This document shows positions 34,230 to 43,299 of a stretch of 49,653 bases of DNA, piece after piece. A model generated the notes under the pieces. The model searched no databases, was not told where the DNA came from, and saw only the letters and a program-made list of their open reading frames with translations. Source of the stretch: Arsenophonus apicola (GTDB taxonomy: Bacteria > Pseudomonadota > Gammaproteobacteria > Enterobacterales > Enterobacteriaceae). Both the position numbers and the translations under genes were made by a program. How positions within the stretch are numbered: position 1 is the stretch's first letter; each line of letters begins with the position of its first letter. The DNA lies in the NCBI RefSeq assembly GCF_020268605.1, contig NZ_CP084227.1, positions 1-49,653 of the forward strand, in the 5' to 3' direction.

Positions 34230-34709
34230 TTATTCTCCTACCTTTTGAATAAAGCCAAGCGTGATTGCTACGCATTGACTGCCTGAGCTGACATTTTCCA
34301 CCCAATACCCTAAATCGATATTGCCTGTTGCGGTTTTCGATACCTTGCCAACATCATCACCTGTGGCGACCACATAAACTTTATCGCCTCGTTTGAAGGT
34401 TTGGTCTTTTGCGGTGGCCACACCCACGCAATCCCCGTGGGAAAAATGCCCGACATTGACTTGCTTATTGTGGGGTGCTTTGTCGCCGTAAATATCCCGT
34501 ACAACAATGCCGTGAATGACATCAGTTGCCGCCGAAATCGGCTTAATACCGCCGTCAGGGTTCACCGCCACAAATACCCCGTAGGGAAGGTCAGTCGTGG
34601 TGTTGTTTTCTTCGCCCCACACTTTGTCATTGGAGCTTGATGCGCGATAGATTGTGCCCGCGCGCAAGGTTCCTTTATCGGAATCCCAATTTGTGAATCC
34701 AGATGCCAT
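34230..34709 (-). CDS. Phage capsid decoration/structural cement protein
   Basis: 159 residues, beta-rich: RAGTIYRASSSNDKVWGEEN, PYGVFVAVNPDGGIKPIS, HGIVVRDIYGDKAPHNKQ and KRGDKVYVVATGDDVGKV. The pattern fits the cement proteins encoded between the protease/scaffold and the capsid in this phage type. Its start overlaps the upstream stop by one base. Confidence 0.75.
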   Translation of the reverse strand: MASGFTNWDSDKGTLRAGTIYRASSSNDKVWGEENNTTTDLPYGVFVAVNPDGGIKPISAATDVIHGIVVRDIYGDKAPHNKQVNVGHFSHGDCVGVATAKDQTFKRGDKVYVVATGDDVGKVSKTATGNIDLGYWVENVSSGSQCVAITLGFIQKVGE

Positions 34710-35896
34710 TAGCGACCTCCTAGGCGTTGTGATGCGGATTTGGTGGGTTTTCTATCGCCAAGATTTAATCGTGGCTTATTCTGTTCACGCTGACGATTGA
34801 TGAGATAGTCATACTTGCCGTTAATCGCAGAATCGCCGAGCTTCCGCGCTTCTAGCTGCGTCACCAGCCCTTTCGCGATAATCACGTTTTCTTTGATTTG
34901 CCGTGCGGTTCGGGCATGTCCAATTGCCACGTCACCAAACGTTGACTTGGCTTCGGCTTCCGTTTCCGCTAGCTCTTTTTCTGCTTTCAGTCGGGCGTTT
35001 TCTTCCTCCAGTGCTTTGAGTTTTTCGGTCAGTTCTTCAAGCTGCTTTTTAAGTGTCTCAATCAGCGATTTCTCATCTGTTGATTCTGTATTTTCAGGTA
35101 CGGAGGTGATTTCACTGGCATCATCGCCTTGCTTGACCTCACTGGTAGGTGACGCTGTCACATTTAGACTTTGCGCTTTACCGATTAGTCCCGTTAATAT
35201 CTCGCCGATTTCTTTTGTTGCTTCATCGGCGGATTCGGTGAGCAACTGAATGTAATCACTCATCTGAATCAATAGAGTATCGAGGGTATCGGGTGTTTCG
35301 CCCTCATCCCCTAACGTGTGCTGACCCTTAACGGCAGCGAGTTTTGCTTTCATAGACACAGCGCTATCTCCTAGTTTGACATCATGCCCAGAGCGTCCCA
35401 CGTCAACAATTGCCACGTGGTCACCTCTGATATGGGTTTTCTTGAAATCTACTCCTGTGGTGCCAGTCGGTTCGATAAACGACTTGTAACCACAACTGAG
35501 CTCTTTAATTTGATAATTTTTGATGGCAGCTATCGCCTCAGCGTCATAAAGGAAAACATCGGCTGAAAGATAATCGCCATCCTGCTTCACATTCTGTACG
35601 TGACCAATAGCGGTATCCTTCCAGTTATTGCTGGTCACCTCGTTATTGGGGGCGTGAAAAAAGGTAAGCGGTTTTCCCTCAAACGAGGCGATGGTCTCCA
35701 CATCAAAAAGGTCTTCGGGTAACACTTCAACCTTGTAGCGTTGGGTGGGGATCAAATTAGGTACATGACTGGAGAGTTCTTTGCCTTCAAATTCCTGTAT
35801 CCCCACTTTGGCAATTTTGCTCGGGATGCGATAACCCGTTTCCAATTGCTGTGCGCCCTTAATATCAATAGGCAATCGGTTGTCATTGCCGTTCAT
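34709..35896 (-). CDS. Phage prohead protease/scaffold (DUF2213)
   Basis: 395 residues in two parts. The N-terminal half has PLTFFHAPNNEVTSNNWKDT, then QIKELSCGYKSFIEPTG and KKTHIRGDHVAIVDVGRSGH, typical of DUF2213 proteases. The C-terminal half (about 270-330) is a coiled coil rich in Glu and Lys (SLIETLKKQLEELTEKLKAL), the scaffold. It organises capsid assembly and is cut away on maturation. It overlaps the MuF-like gene by 14 bp. Confidence 0.85.
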   Translation of the reverse strand: MNGNDNRLPIDIKGAQQLETGYRIPSKIAKVGIQEFEGKELSSHVPNLIPTQRYKVEVLPEDLFDVETIASFEGKPLTFFHAPNNEVTSNNWKDTAIGHVQNVKQDGDYLSADVFLYDAEAIAAIKNYQIKELSCGYKSFIEPTGTTGVDFKKTHIRGDHVAIVDVGRSGHDVKLGDSAVSMKAKLAAVKGQHTLGDEGETPDTLDTLLIQMSDYIQLLTESADEATKEIGEILTGLIGKAQSLNVTASPTSEVKQGDDASEITSVPENTESTDEKSLIETLKKQLEELTEKLKALEEENARLKAEKELAETEAEAKSTFGDVAIGHARTARQIKENVIIAKGLVTQLEARKLGDSAINGKYDYLINRQREQNKPRLNLGDRKPTKSASQRLGGR

Positions 35897-36761
35897 CGTT
35901 CAATCCTTCTATGCTTTGTAAAATTACTTTGCTGACACAGCGACAATTAAAATCTTGCGAAGGGTGAAGCTCCACGCCCCCAATCCGTTTTCGTTTTTCC
36001 CACTGCTTGGTTTTATCGTTGAAATACACGCTTGGGTCATCAAATCGGCAAATGCGATTATTCATCGCTGCATGAGAGGGACGGGTTCCGCCGTTTTTTC
36101 TTTTATCCATCACCGCTGACCAGCGATACAACTTAATCCCTAGCTTTTGCATTCGAAGATTGGTTAAATCACCCATCGCTTTCCGGCTTTGGTCAATCGC
36201 AATTCGCATCCCTCGGTTTTGCTGAATATTCAACGCTGCCGTTATCTCCTTTCCTGCCTCGCGCAACGTTTTGCCACCCCCTATCATCGATTGCACAATT
36301 TTTTGCACATGGCTTAATGATTCGGTATGCAATCCCTTAATCAACTGGACGTTTTCGCCAATCATGCCGTTAAAGAAATCCTGCGTTTGTTTGCTGTCCA
36401 ACACCGCTGCGGGGTTAATTGCAATCACAGACTCAAATTCACGGCTTAACCGTTTTTTGTTATCCGCATTAGTAATGTTGGCAAAATTACGCGCGACCCG
36501 TGTTGCAAATGCGCTGATGTCAATCGTTAAAAAACGGTCAACAATGCGGTTAAAGGTTTGGAAGCGTTTTTGGATAGAATTGGGGCTGGCATCGCCAAAG
36601 TTTCTTTGCTGATTTTCCCTGCTAATTTCTTGCTTAACCACGAGCTTAAAAAGTGAAATAAGATGTTTAACCGAGGAAGCATAATAAACTTCTGCGCGCT
36701 TACTCGGATTAATCGGCTTACACTCCCTCCCCGTTAATTTGCTTTTGGGTGGTAAATTCAC
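35883..36761 (-). CDS. Phage minor head/morphogenesis protein (MuF/SPP1 gp7 type)
   Basis: About 292 residues. GTG 36761 is preferred as the start because AGGAGG lies 6 bp before it; longer starts at 36767 or 36776 would put that RBS at zero spacing or inside the gene. The C-terminal MuF domain is clear: MDKRKNGGTRPSHAAMNNRI, VYFNDKTKQWEKRKRIGG and the zinc-like end LHPSQDFNCRCVSKVIL. It is injected or lines the portal during assembly. It overlaps the portal gene by about 44 bp. Confidence 0.85.
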   Translation of the reverse strand: MNLPPKSKLTGRECKPINPSKRAEVYYASSVKHLISLFKLVVKQEISRENQQRNFGDASPNSIQKRFQTFNRIVDRFLTIDISAFATRVARNFANITNADNKKRLSREFESVIAINPAAVLDSKQTQDFFNGMIGENVQLIKGLHTESLSHVQKIVQSMIGGGKTLREAGKEITAALNIQQNRGMRIAIDQSRKAMGDLTNLRMQKLGIKLYRWSAVMDKRKNGGTRPSHAAMNNRICRFDDPSVYFNDKTKQWEKRKRIGGVELHPSQDFNCRCVSKVILQSIEGLNDERQ

Positions 36762-38100
36762 GGTCATCCTCCTCACTAAGTAGGTTTGCCATCATCGTCA
36801 CTTCCGGTACGTTTTTCACGTCAACCAGTTCACGACGGTTTAACTCATTGAGCGCGTCTTGTGGCTCAATCACGCCGTGTTCCAGCAATAGCATTAATGC
36901 CGTGGTTACGGTATTCAGATTGGTGGCAGACTCGGCTTTGTTTTCCGTTTTGATCTGGACAAATTCAAAGGCGACTTCCGTTTCGCTAATGCCATGCTTG
37001 GCACAAATGAATTTGTCAAAGAAGTTAATAATCGGGCGCAAACGGGATTCTTGGATTTCAAAAATGGTGTCGTAGTAAGATTGCAAATCTTCCTGTCCGG
37101 TGGAAAATCCGGCTGCCCCATCGCCAAACAAAATCGTTTTCGGTCTGTCCATCGCAATCGCCAATCGGTCTTGCGCTTTTGTCCAGATGTCTGAAACATT
37201 TGCCAGCGACAACTCTTTTTGCTCATACTGGCTGTCTGCATCCAGCATCAACACGTTGTGTCTTTTCTTGGCTTGCAATACCAATTGCAGCCAGTCGATA
37301 ATTTCTTTGCCTCTTCCGTTGGTGATCCCCGTGTTCAAATCTTTCAGCAAGAAAATATCGGACTTCATCTCACGCAACATGCCGAGCACTTCATCATTTA
37401 CGTACAGGTAACCAAGCAAATCAGCGATAAACGCCAAAATATCGCTTTTACCATCATTGGCTTTTTCATTCGCTCTAACGGTGCTATTGGTAATTTGATT
37501 AACGACTGTCAAACAACAACGGGAGTGATGAACAAGTATCTTTTCATCGCTTTTTAATTCAAACAATAACGGTTTGTTAAAGCACGGACTAAAAATGTTG
37601 GTAGCGATTTTACGGATGCGGTATTCGCCTTGCCGGACGACCAAAAAGCCTTTTAACTGTTCGTTATTCACGTTGAGCGGTTTTTCCAGATTTTCTTCAT
37701 CGGTCAATGCGATTAACAAGCTGCCACCGTAGAGCGAAGCCAATTTTAACGCCAGTTCTGCGTGCTTTTTGATGTTAAGGCGCTTTTCTTCGCCCGTGAA
37801 CACATCATTCAGTTGTTCGGTTCGTGTTTCATCATCGCCCGTAAAACGCACGGTGCGCCAATGCTTGATACAGTCTCCTGACGTTTTGTTGATATATTTC
37901 TGCACAATTGACACACGCTCATAGAGCCACGCCAAGCCTTTGTCGGTTTCAAAATAACCCGCCCCTGCTATACCAAGTGCAGTAAAACTGGACGGTAATG
38001 TCGTCGTGGACGACCCTATCGCATTCACCTCACGCATCAGGTTATCCAATCCGCCATCGGCGAGTTTTTGGGGTGATTTTTTTCGAAAAGATGAAAACAT
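36718..38100 (-). CDS. Phage portal protein (DUF1073 type)
   Basis: 460 residues: FFRK-like start MFSSFRKKSPQKLADGGLDN, then TDKGLAWLYERVSIVQKYIN, DGKSDILAFIADLLGYLYVN, RLAIAMDRPKTILFGDGAAGF and STGQEDLQSYYDTIFEIQES. The last two are hallmarks of DUF1073 portals, which form the dodecameric DNA gate. Intact frame. Terminase genes would normally lie next upstream; here a TA pair and a resolvase have been inserted between them. Confidence 0.88.
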   Translation of the reverse strand: MFSSFRKKSPQKLADGGLDNLMREVNAIGSSTTTLPSSFTALGIAGAGYFETDKGLAWLYERVSIVQKYINKTSGDCIKHWRTVRFTGDDETRTEQLNDVFTGEEKRLNIKKHAELALKLASLYGGSLLIALTDEENLEKPLNVNNEQLKGFLVVRQGEYRIRKIATNIFSPCFNKPLLFELKSDEKILVHHSRCCLTVVNQITNSTVRANEKANDGKSDILAFIADLLGYLYVNDEVLGMLREMKSDIFLLKDLNTGITNGRGKEIIDWLQLVLQAKKRHNVLMLDADSQYEQKELSLANVSDIWTKAQDRLAIAMDRPKTILFGDGAAGFSTGQEDLQSYYDTIFEIQESRLRPIINFFDKFICAKHGISETEVAFEFVQIKTENKAESATNLNTVTTALMLLLEHGVIEPQDALNELNRRELVDVKNVPEVTMMANLLSEEDDREFTTQKQINGEGV

Positions 38101-38203
38101 ATGACCGCTCGTATTTTATTTAATCAAATGACTACATTATTGCTATGTAGTCTTTTTGTGACTACAATAAGCTGTTAGTAGATAATTATTTAAAGGAAAT
38201 CTT

Positions 38204-38470
38204 ATGCGCCATTCTGAAACTTATGTCCGTGCCCGTATTGATGAGAACACCAAACAGCGCGCTACCGCCGCACTTGAAGCGATGGGGCTTTCTGTTTCTG
38301 ATGCCATCAGGTTATTGATGCTCCGAGTAGCGGACGAACAAAGGTTGCCATTTGATGTCAAAGTACCGAACTCAACAACCAAAAAGGCAATAGCCGAATT
38401 AGATGAAGGAAAGGGAAAACGGTTTGACTGTGTAACAGCGTTAATGGCGGATTTACATGAGGAAAATTGA
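38204..38470 (+). CDS. dinJ: DinJ/RelB-family antitoxin
   Basis: 88 residues with an N-terminal ribbon-helix-helix (SETYVRARIDENTKQRATAA and GLSVSDAIRLLMLRVADEQ) and a toxin-wrapping tail (LDEGKGKRFDCVTALMADL). An AAAGGAAA RBS precedes it. The toxin gene overlaps by 14 bp. It autoregulates, and the 100-bp upstream gap contains repeated GTAGT/ACTAC boxes that could be the operator. Confidence 0.95.
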   Translation: MRHSETYVRARIDENTKQRATAALEAMGLSVSDAIRLLMLRVADEQRLPFDVKVPNSTTKKAIAELDEGKGKRFDCVTALMADLHEEN

Positions 38471-38738
38471 ACGTTCAGTAACATTTAAACGTGACTACAA
38501 ACGAGAAGCCAAAGGACGGCATCGCAATAACCTTGATAAAGTCCTTATATCCGTTATTACTTCTCTGGTGATTGATGAACCACTCAAAACATCCAATCGT
38601 GATCATGATTTAATCGGCAAATGGTCAGGTCATAGAGAATGTCATATAAAACCTGATTTGTTATTAATATATCGAAAACCAGATAGTGAAACTCTTCAAC
38701 TTGTCAGACTGGGATCACATTCTCAGCTATTTGGGTGA
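38457..38738 (+). CDS. yafQ: YafQ-family mRNA interferase toxin
   Basis: 93 residues: IERSVTFKRDYKREAKGRHR, then DHDLIGKWSGHRECHIKPDL and LLLIYRKPDSETLQLVRLGS with the final HSQLF. The His residues, Asp and terminal HSxLF of YafQ are present, so it should be active. It cuts mRNA in the ribosome unless bound by DinJ. The pair runs opposite to the phage head genes and is followed 20 bp later by a Tn3-type repeat. Confidence 0.95.
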   Translation: MRKIERSVTFKRDYKREAKGRHRNNLDKVLISVITSLVIDEPLKTSNRDHDLIGKWSGHRECHIKPDLLLIYRKPDSETLQLVRLGSHSQLFG

Positions 38739-38757
38739 AAGTTTAAATCCGCAAATA

Positions 38758-38795
38758 GGGGTCAGTTTGGATATCGAAAATTATTGTACGTTAAG
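38758..38795 (+). mobile_element. Tn3-family terminal inverted repeat of a second element
   Basis: 38 bp starting GGGGTCAGTTTGG and ending GTACGTTAAG, followed by GCTATTTTTT. The outer 13 and inner 10 bases agree with the ends at 28813 and 32761, but the middle differs, so it belongs to a related, not identical, element. It lies just outside the second resolvase gene. Confidence 0.75.
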
Positions 38796-38883
38796 GCTAT
38801 TTTTTGACCCTTTCGACTTTAGCTGATCTCAGCCGACGAAACTTGCCGTAAGTCGTATTCGGTTGCTTTTCCAGATAGGGGTT

Positions 38884-39489
38884 CTACGCCGGAACCCCAT
38901 ATTTTGCCGTAGCAAATTCCGCATCCCTTATTCGCATGATCGTTTGTCGGGTTGTATTAAAGATTTTTGCAAGAGAACTGATGCTTTGACCGTTTTTTAA
39001 ATGCAATATCACTTCTTCTCTTTGTTTGTCGTCCAGTGATCGAGGTCTGCCGAGCTTTTTACCCTGTGCTTTTGCTCTGACTATTCCTGCCTGAGTGCGC
39101 TCAATTAGCAAATCCCGTTCAAATTCAGCAACAGCAGAAATCACCTGCATTGTCATTTTTCCGGCTGGGCTGGTGAGATCGACGCCACCTAATGCAAGAC
39201 AGTGAACTTTAACACCTAATGAGGCTAGGTTTTCAACGGTTTTGCGAATATCAATTGCATTCCTGCCTAATCGATCTAATTTTGTGACAACAAGAATATC
39301 ATCAGGCTCTAACCTGTCTGTTAATCTGACAAATCCATTTCTTTCATTAGCAGCCACCGAACCGCTAACATTCTCTTCGACAATTCGATGCGGTTTAATG
39401 TTAAATCCGGCTGCTTCAATTTCTCGGCGTTGATTTTCGGTGGTCTGTTCTAAGGTGGATACTCGGCAGTAGGCAAAAACCCGTGACAT
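38884..39489 (-). CDS. Serine recombinase/resolvase
   Basis: 201 residues: MSRVFAYCRVSTLEQTTENQ with the catalytic Ser, LVVTKLDRLGRNAIDIRKTV, GKMTMQVISAVAEFERDLLI and the HTH SISSLAKIFNTTRQTIMRI. It is full length and intact. With the res site just upstream and the Tn3-type repeat beyond its 3' end, it looks like the resolution half of a Tn3-family element that lost its transposase. It may still resolve plasmid multimers. Confidence 0.92.
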   Translation of the reverse strand: MSRVFAYCRVSTLEQTTENQRREIEAAGFNIKPHRIVEENVSGSVAANERNGFVRLTDRLEPDDILVVTKLDRLGRNAIDIRKTVENLASLGVKVHCLALGGVDLTSPAGKMTMQVISAVAEFERDLLIERTQAGIVRAKAQGKKLGRPRSLDDKQREEVILHLKNGQSISSLAKIFNTTRQTIMRIRDAEFATAKYGVPA

Positions 39490-39500
39490 ATTTATTTCTC

Positions 39501-39603
39501 CTGTACGAAATAGATGTACTTATTATACAGGGTGTACGAAATCAATTTAACCTATTTTTGTACGGTTCTTTTTTTGGGTGTACGAAACCGAACGTTTTTG
39601 TAC
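39501..39603 (+). promoter_or_regulatory. res site with three TGTACGAA subsites
   Basis: Three inverted pairs: CTGTACGAAA..TTATACAG (39501-39530), TGTACGAA..TTTTTGTAC (39533-39563) and TGTACGAA..TTTTTGTAC (39579-39603). Lengths of about 30, 31 and 25 bp fit resolvase subsites. The first lies 12 bp upstream of the recombinase start, so the enzyme should repress its own gene. Confidence 0.8.
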
Positions 39604-39616
39604 TCCCAGCAATACA

Positions 39617-40843
39617 CTATAGCGTATCCAAAAAAGAGACTGAGCCTTTGATATACCCGTCCAAAGAATAACGCACTGCGTCCCAACAGTGATTGTGAGC
39701 ATCAACAATGACAGGCAGAACATCACCCGTATTACGGTCAATTTTGTACGAATATAGCCGCGCTTCTTCAATTGTGTGTTTGCATCGCGGGTGAATAATG
39801 ATTTTTTTGAAGCCTCGTAGGTGCGCGATGCCGTCTTCTACGCTACCATTCCATTTGGATGCCGGAGCAATATTAAAACCCTGTCGTTTTAAGTAGCTGA
39901 TAGTCTCTGGTCTGCTGTTGTCTGCTTTAATTGGCCAACGTGTTGCTTCCGGTATCGCTTGATAGAAATGAGGTAATGCGTCCAATTCCACACCGACCCT
40001 GTAGGCTTCGTATTCTACGTACAGACAGTCACCAAGGATAAAGCTGCGGATCAGGGTACTAGGGTCATTTGAAAAACCAAAATCGGCACCAAACAACAAT
40101 CGGTCTGCTTTTTTCCAGAGATCATGATCAAACTCAACAACATCATATTTTCCATTCAATACTTGCTTATTCGAATTCTCTAAATAAGCGCCTTCCCAAA
40201 TCCATGCATAGGTATTGGCATCAAGCCGGATCCGGTCATTTTTCCGTTCTTCCTCCAAAACATCAGGAAACCACGGATTATCATTGTAGTTAAGGTCAAC
40301 TGAAATACAGTTACTTGGCTTTTTCTGCCTAAAGCGTACATCGGTTGCGCTCCCTTTTCGCTCTGGATTCCAAGTAACCCAAATTTCAGAGCCTTCTTCT
40401 CGCACCGTAGGGATTAATTTTTGCCATGCGTACTCTGGTACGTTTTCAGCCTCATCTATCCAGCAGAACAAAATTGATGATTTTGATTTCAGGCTATCCA
40501 AGTTGTGTCTTAAACCACAGAAGACAAAAGAAATTCGCTTGTCTTTGGTACGAATATATCTTTCACCAATATCAAAAAAGGCATTGAGCCAACTGACGCT
40601 TTGGATTGCCTGTTTCACTTCCTGCATACTGGAATCTTCAAGGGAGTTCATGAACTCACGCGCACAAAGTATCACGCCTTTTTTCCCCACCCTTGCTGCA
40701 TTGAAAGCGTTAACCGCCAACATCAATGCAAAGGTACGTGTTTTTCCACTTCCTCGCCCACCGTAAGCGCAGCGATAACGGGCACTCCCGTTAAACACGG
40801 CGGTTAATTTTGGTGGAATATCAATTGCTATTTCTTTCGTCAT
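39617..40843 (-). CDS. Phage terminase large subunit
   Basis: 408 residues from ATG 40843 (MTKEIAIDIPPKLTAVFNGS) with GGAAG upstream. Walker A is RCAYGGRGSGKTRTFAL, Walker B is SILFCWIDEAENVPEY, and the motif III region is IWVTWNPERKGSATD. The nuclease half has LLFGADFGFSNDPSTLI and ends VDAHNHCWDAVRYSLDGY. It packages DNA into the prohead. It overlaps the small-subunit gene by 23 bp. Confidence 0.93.
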   Translation of the reverse strand: MTKEIAIDIPPKLTAVFNGSARYRCAYGGRGSGKTRTFALMLAVNAFNAARVGKKGVILCAREFMNSLEDSSMQEVKQAIQSVSWLNAFFDIGERYIRTKDKRISFVFCGLRHNLDSLKSKSSILFCWIDEAENVPEYAWQKLIPTVREEGSEIWVTWNPERKGSATDVRFRQKKPSNCISVDLNYNDNPWFPDVLEEERKNDRIRLDANTYAWIWEGAYLENSNKQVLNGKYDVVEFDHDLWKKADRLLFGADFGFSNDPSTLIRSFILGDCLYVEYEAYRVGVELDALPHFYQAIPEATRWPIKADNSRPETISYLKRQGFNIAPASKWNGSVEDGIAHLRGFKKIIIHPRCKHTIEEARLYSYKIDRNTGDVLPVIVDAHNHCWDAVRYSLDGYIKGSVSFLDTL

Positions 40844-41149
40844 TGCTAAAACTTCCGGCGTTAACGTGGATAACAGAAGGGAAAATATCTTCCGATTCAT
40901 TGAAATTTGATGATTGCTTAATTTCGAGCAATAGCGTGTTGGGGACAGGTATACCTTCTATCTCTAAAAATTGCGCTGCTTCCAGTGCAGTCATTTCACC
41001 CGTTTTTTTGCGCTCAAGTATCGATCTTAAATATTCTTTTTGTTGTTGCTTTTCTTCGTTAAAGAAGACTTCGTTGATCCCCATCTTTTTGTACACAGCA
41101 ATATCATTGTGACTAGGCAATACTTCTTCTATCGTAGTCGTTTCGCCAT
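40821..41149 (-). pseudogene. Phage terminase small subunit, 5' end altered at IS copy 3
   Basis: About 100 codons from SHNDIAVYKKMGINEVFF to the end, including EEKQQQKEYLRSILERKKTG and MTALEAAQFLEIEGI, an HTH-like helical region expected for DNA recognition. Upstream the frame reads ETTTIEEVLP and then meets a stop at the IS boundary. ATG 41149 is in another frame; one extra base after ATGGC would join them (MAxETTTIEE). Either the start was lost with the IS insertion or a base is missing. Confidence 0.65.
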
Positions 41150-41226
41150 CTTAACCTCCAAAGGGTACTCCCACCGACATAAGGTGGGAGGGGAATTTGG
41201 TCGGGCTTGAAAAGCCCGAAGAATGA

Positions 41227-41631
41227 TCAGCCACGCTGATTTTGAATGTATTGCTTAACAACTTCCAGCGGTGCTCCCCCGCACGAACCTGCAAAGTATG
41301 ATCGAGACCACAACACTGGCTTGCCGTAAGCCCCACGCAAGTCTAGAAACTCATTACGCAGACGACGAGACGTTACCGCTTTCAGCGAGTTTACTAGTAC
41401 TGACAACTGCACTGTGGGCGGGTACTCGATCAGCATATGAACGTGATCGGACTCTCCGTTACTTTCCTTTAAATCAGCCCCAAAGTCGCGACACACTTCA
41501 CCTGCATACTGATGAAATGCTTTGTAGTGCAAGCCACTGAGTACTTTCTTTCGGTACTTAGTCACAAAGACAAGGTGAACATGTAAAAGAAACGCTGCAT
41601 GTCTTGAACGGTTGATTTTATATTTTTGCAT
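41227..41631 (-). CDS. tnpA: IS200/IS605 Y1 transposase TnpA, copy 3
   Basis: 134 residues, identical to copy 1, with HVHMLIEYPP and the Tyr in VVKQYIQNQ. The frame is intact. Confidence 0.95.
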   Translation of the reverse strand: MQKYKINRSRHAAFLLHVHLVFVTKYRKKVLSGLHYKAFHQYAGEVCRDFGADLKESNGESDHVHMLIEYPPTVQLSVLVNSLKAVTSRRLRNEFLDLRGAYGKPVLWSRSYFAGSCGGAPLEVVKQYIQNQRG

Positions 41632-41689
41632 TGAAATTAACCGGATATACGGTAAGATAGTGAGATAATTTACTACACACTGAGTAATA

Positions 41690-42914
41690 ATGCTAATTCT
41701 AAAAGCCTACAAATTCAGACTCGAACCAACCGAAAAACAGTCGCAACGTTTGCGGCAGTTGTGCGGATGCGCTCGTTTTATCTGGAATTACGGGCTAGCA
41801 GAGACGCAACGCATTATTGAATCCGGCGGTAAACTACCGTCAGCGTTTGAACTAAATCGGATGCTCACAGAATGGAAAAAAAAGCCGGAACATTCCTTTT
41901 GCAAGAAGCCTACACGGATAATCTTCAGCAGAAACTCAAAGATCTGCACGGGGCATGGAAACGCTGCTTTGATAAAAAACTGGCAGCAAAAGCTCCTGTA
42001 TTTAAAAGGAAAAATGACGGGCGTGATTCAGTTCGTTTTGTTAATTTTGATAAATATTGTCAGCTCGATAATGGCAGAGTGAGATTACCGTCAGGTTTGG
42101 TATGGGTAAAGTTCCGGCAGTCGCAAAAGCTGTACGGTAAGATTAAAAACGCAACCGTTAGCCAACATGCGGGACACTGGTATATATCGTTTCAGGTCGA
42201 ACTGGAAATGGACATTCAGCCTCATTCGTCAGCAACAATGATTGGTTTGGATGCAGGTGTAACCAGACTCGCCACGCTGTCAGACGGCACAGTGTTTGAA
42301 CCTGTAAACAGTTTTAAAACCAACCAAAAAAAGCTGGCGAAATTCCAGCGTCAGTTAAGCTGTAAAGTTAAATTCAGCAATAACTGGAAAAAACAGAAGC
42401 GAAAAATCCAACGTCTCCACTCGCATATAACCAATATCCGCAAAGACTACCTTCACAAAGTCACCAGTGAAATCAGCAAAACCACGCGATGATCGTCATT
42501 GAGGACTTAAAGGTCAGTAACATGTCGAAATCGGCAAAAGGTACACAAGAGCAGCACGGACGGAATGTCAGGGCAAAATCAGGACTTAACCGTTCGATAC
42601 TGGATCAGGGTTGGTATGAAATGCGCCGTCAGCTTGAGTACAAGCAGCTATGGCGCGGTGGTCAGGTATTAGCTGTGCCTCCGGCATATACAAGTCAACG
42701 GTGTGCATGTTGTGGTCATACAGCGAAAGAAAATCGTCAATCACAAAGTAGATTCGAGTGCCTTGAGTGCGGGTATACAGAGAACGCAGATATCAACGGA
42801 GCTCGTAACATTTTAGCGGCAGGACATGCCGTGTTAGCCTGTGAAGTGAACGGTGCAGTAATGCCGTCAGCAGCAGGAACCAGGCTTCTGAGCGATCAGA
42901 TAGTCTCCGACTAA
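41690..42914 (+). pseudogene. tnpB: TnpB, frameshifted, copy 3
   Basis: The same protein as copy 1, broken at different places: a T4 run (41897-41900; T5 in copy 1) and an A4 run (42478-42481; A5 in copy 1). The runs that break copy 1 are full length here (A8 at 41876-41883, A6 at 41974-41979). Taking the longer run at each site gives one open frame with RuvC Asp, Glu and Asp and a four-Cys ribbon. Confidence 0.85.
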
Positions 42915-43092
42915 CGGGAATCCCCCTCCTGAGTCACGAAGTGTGAAGGTGGGGGAGGATGTCAACATGTGATTTCTTCCGGTGAGGTTTTTGAGGTAGT
43001 GAGGCGTGAATTTTTGTTTGAAAACGCCTGTCTTTTCACCACGTCAGGCTCGGTGGTATCCTTATCACTCTTCAACTTATAAGGAATTTTTT

Positions 43093-43299
43093 ATGTCTAA
43101 AAAATATGAAAAAACTGTATTTTATCCATACGACGCTCGTGCTTTGGCTGTTGAATATTTAAAACGCAACGATAAAGAACTTACGCCGGAAGAATACATT
43201 AGTGAGATTTTGAAATTGGAGGAAACTTATAAAATCCGTCTTGAAACAATGAGTGATAATTCTTGTAACTTCCTCGATACGGTTAAGAAGGAAAAATAG
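43093..43299 (+). CDS. Small hypothetical phage-region protein
   Basis: 68 residues from ATG 43093 with an AAGGAA RBS: MSKKYEKTVFYPYDARALAV, then EYISEILKLEETYKIRLETM, mostly helical and charged. It runs opposite to the phage head genes and overlaps the convergent 73-residue gene by 17 bp. Not recognised. Confidence 0.5.
   Translation: MSKKYEKTVFYPYDARALAVEYLKRNDKELTPEEYISEILKLEETYKIRLETMSDNSCNFLDTVKKEK

Larger units (their letters stand above)
41156..42966 (+). mobile_element. IS200/IS605-family insertion sequence, copy 3 (1811 bp)
   Basis: Same length, orientation and ends as copy 1 and almost identical in sequence. TTAAC (41151-41155) lies before the left end and GTCAAC at the right end. 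Both flanks are phage DNA. The two differ chiefly in the lengths of four short homopolymers in tnpB. Confidence 0.92.

Noticed and set aside
38877..38897. Terminator at the end of the second resolvase gene (GGGGTTC..GAACCCC)
   Set aside because: A good stem, but no T tract follows on either strand, so termination is not supported.
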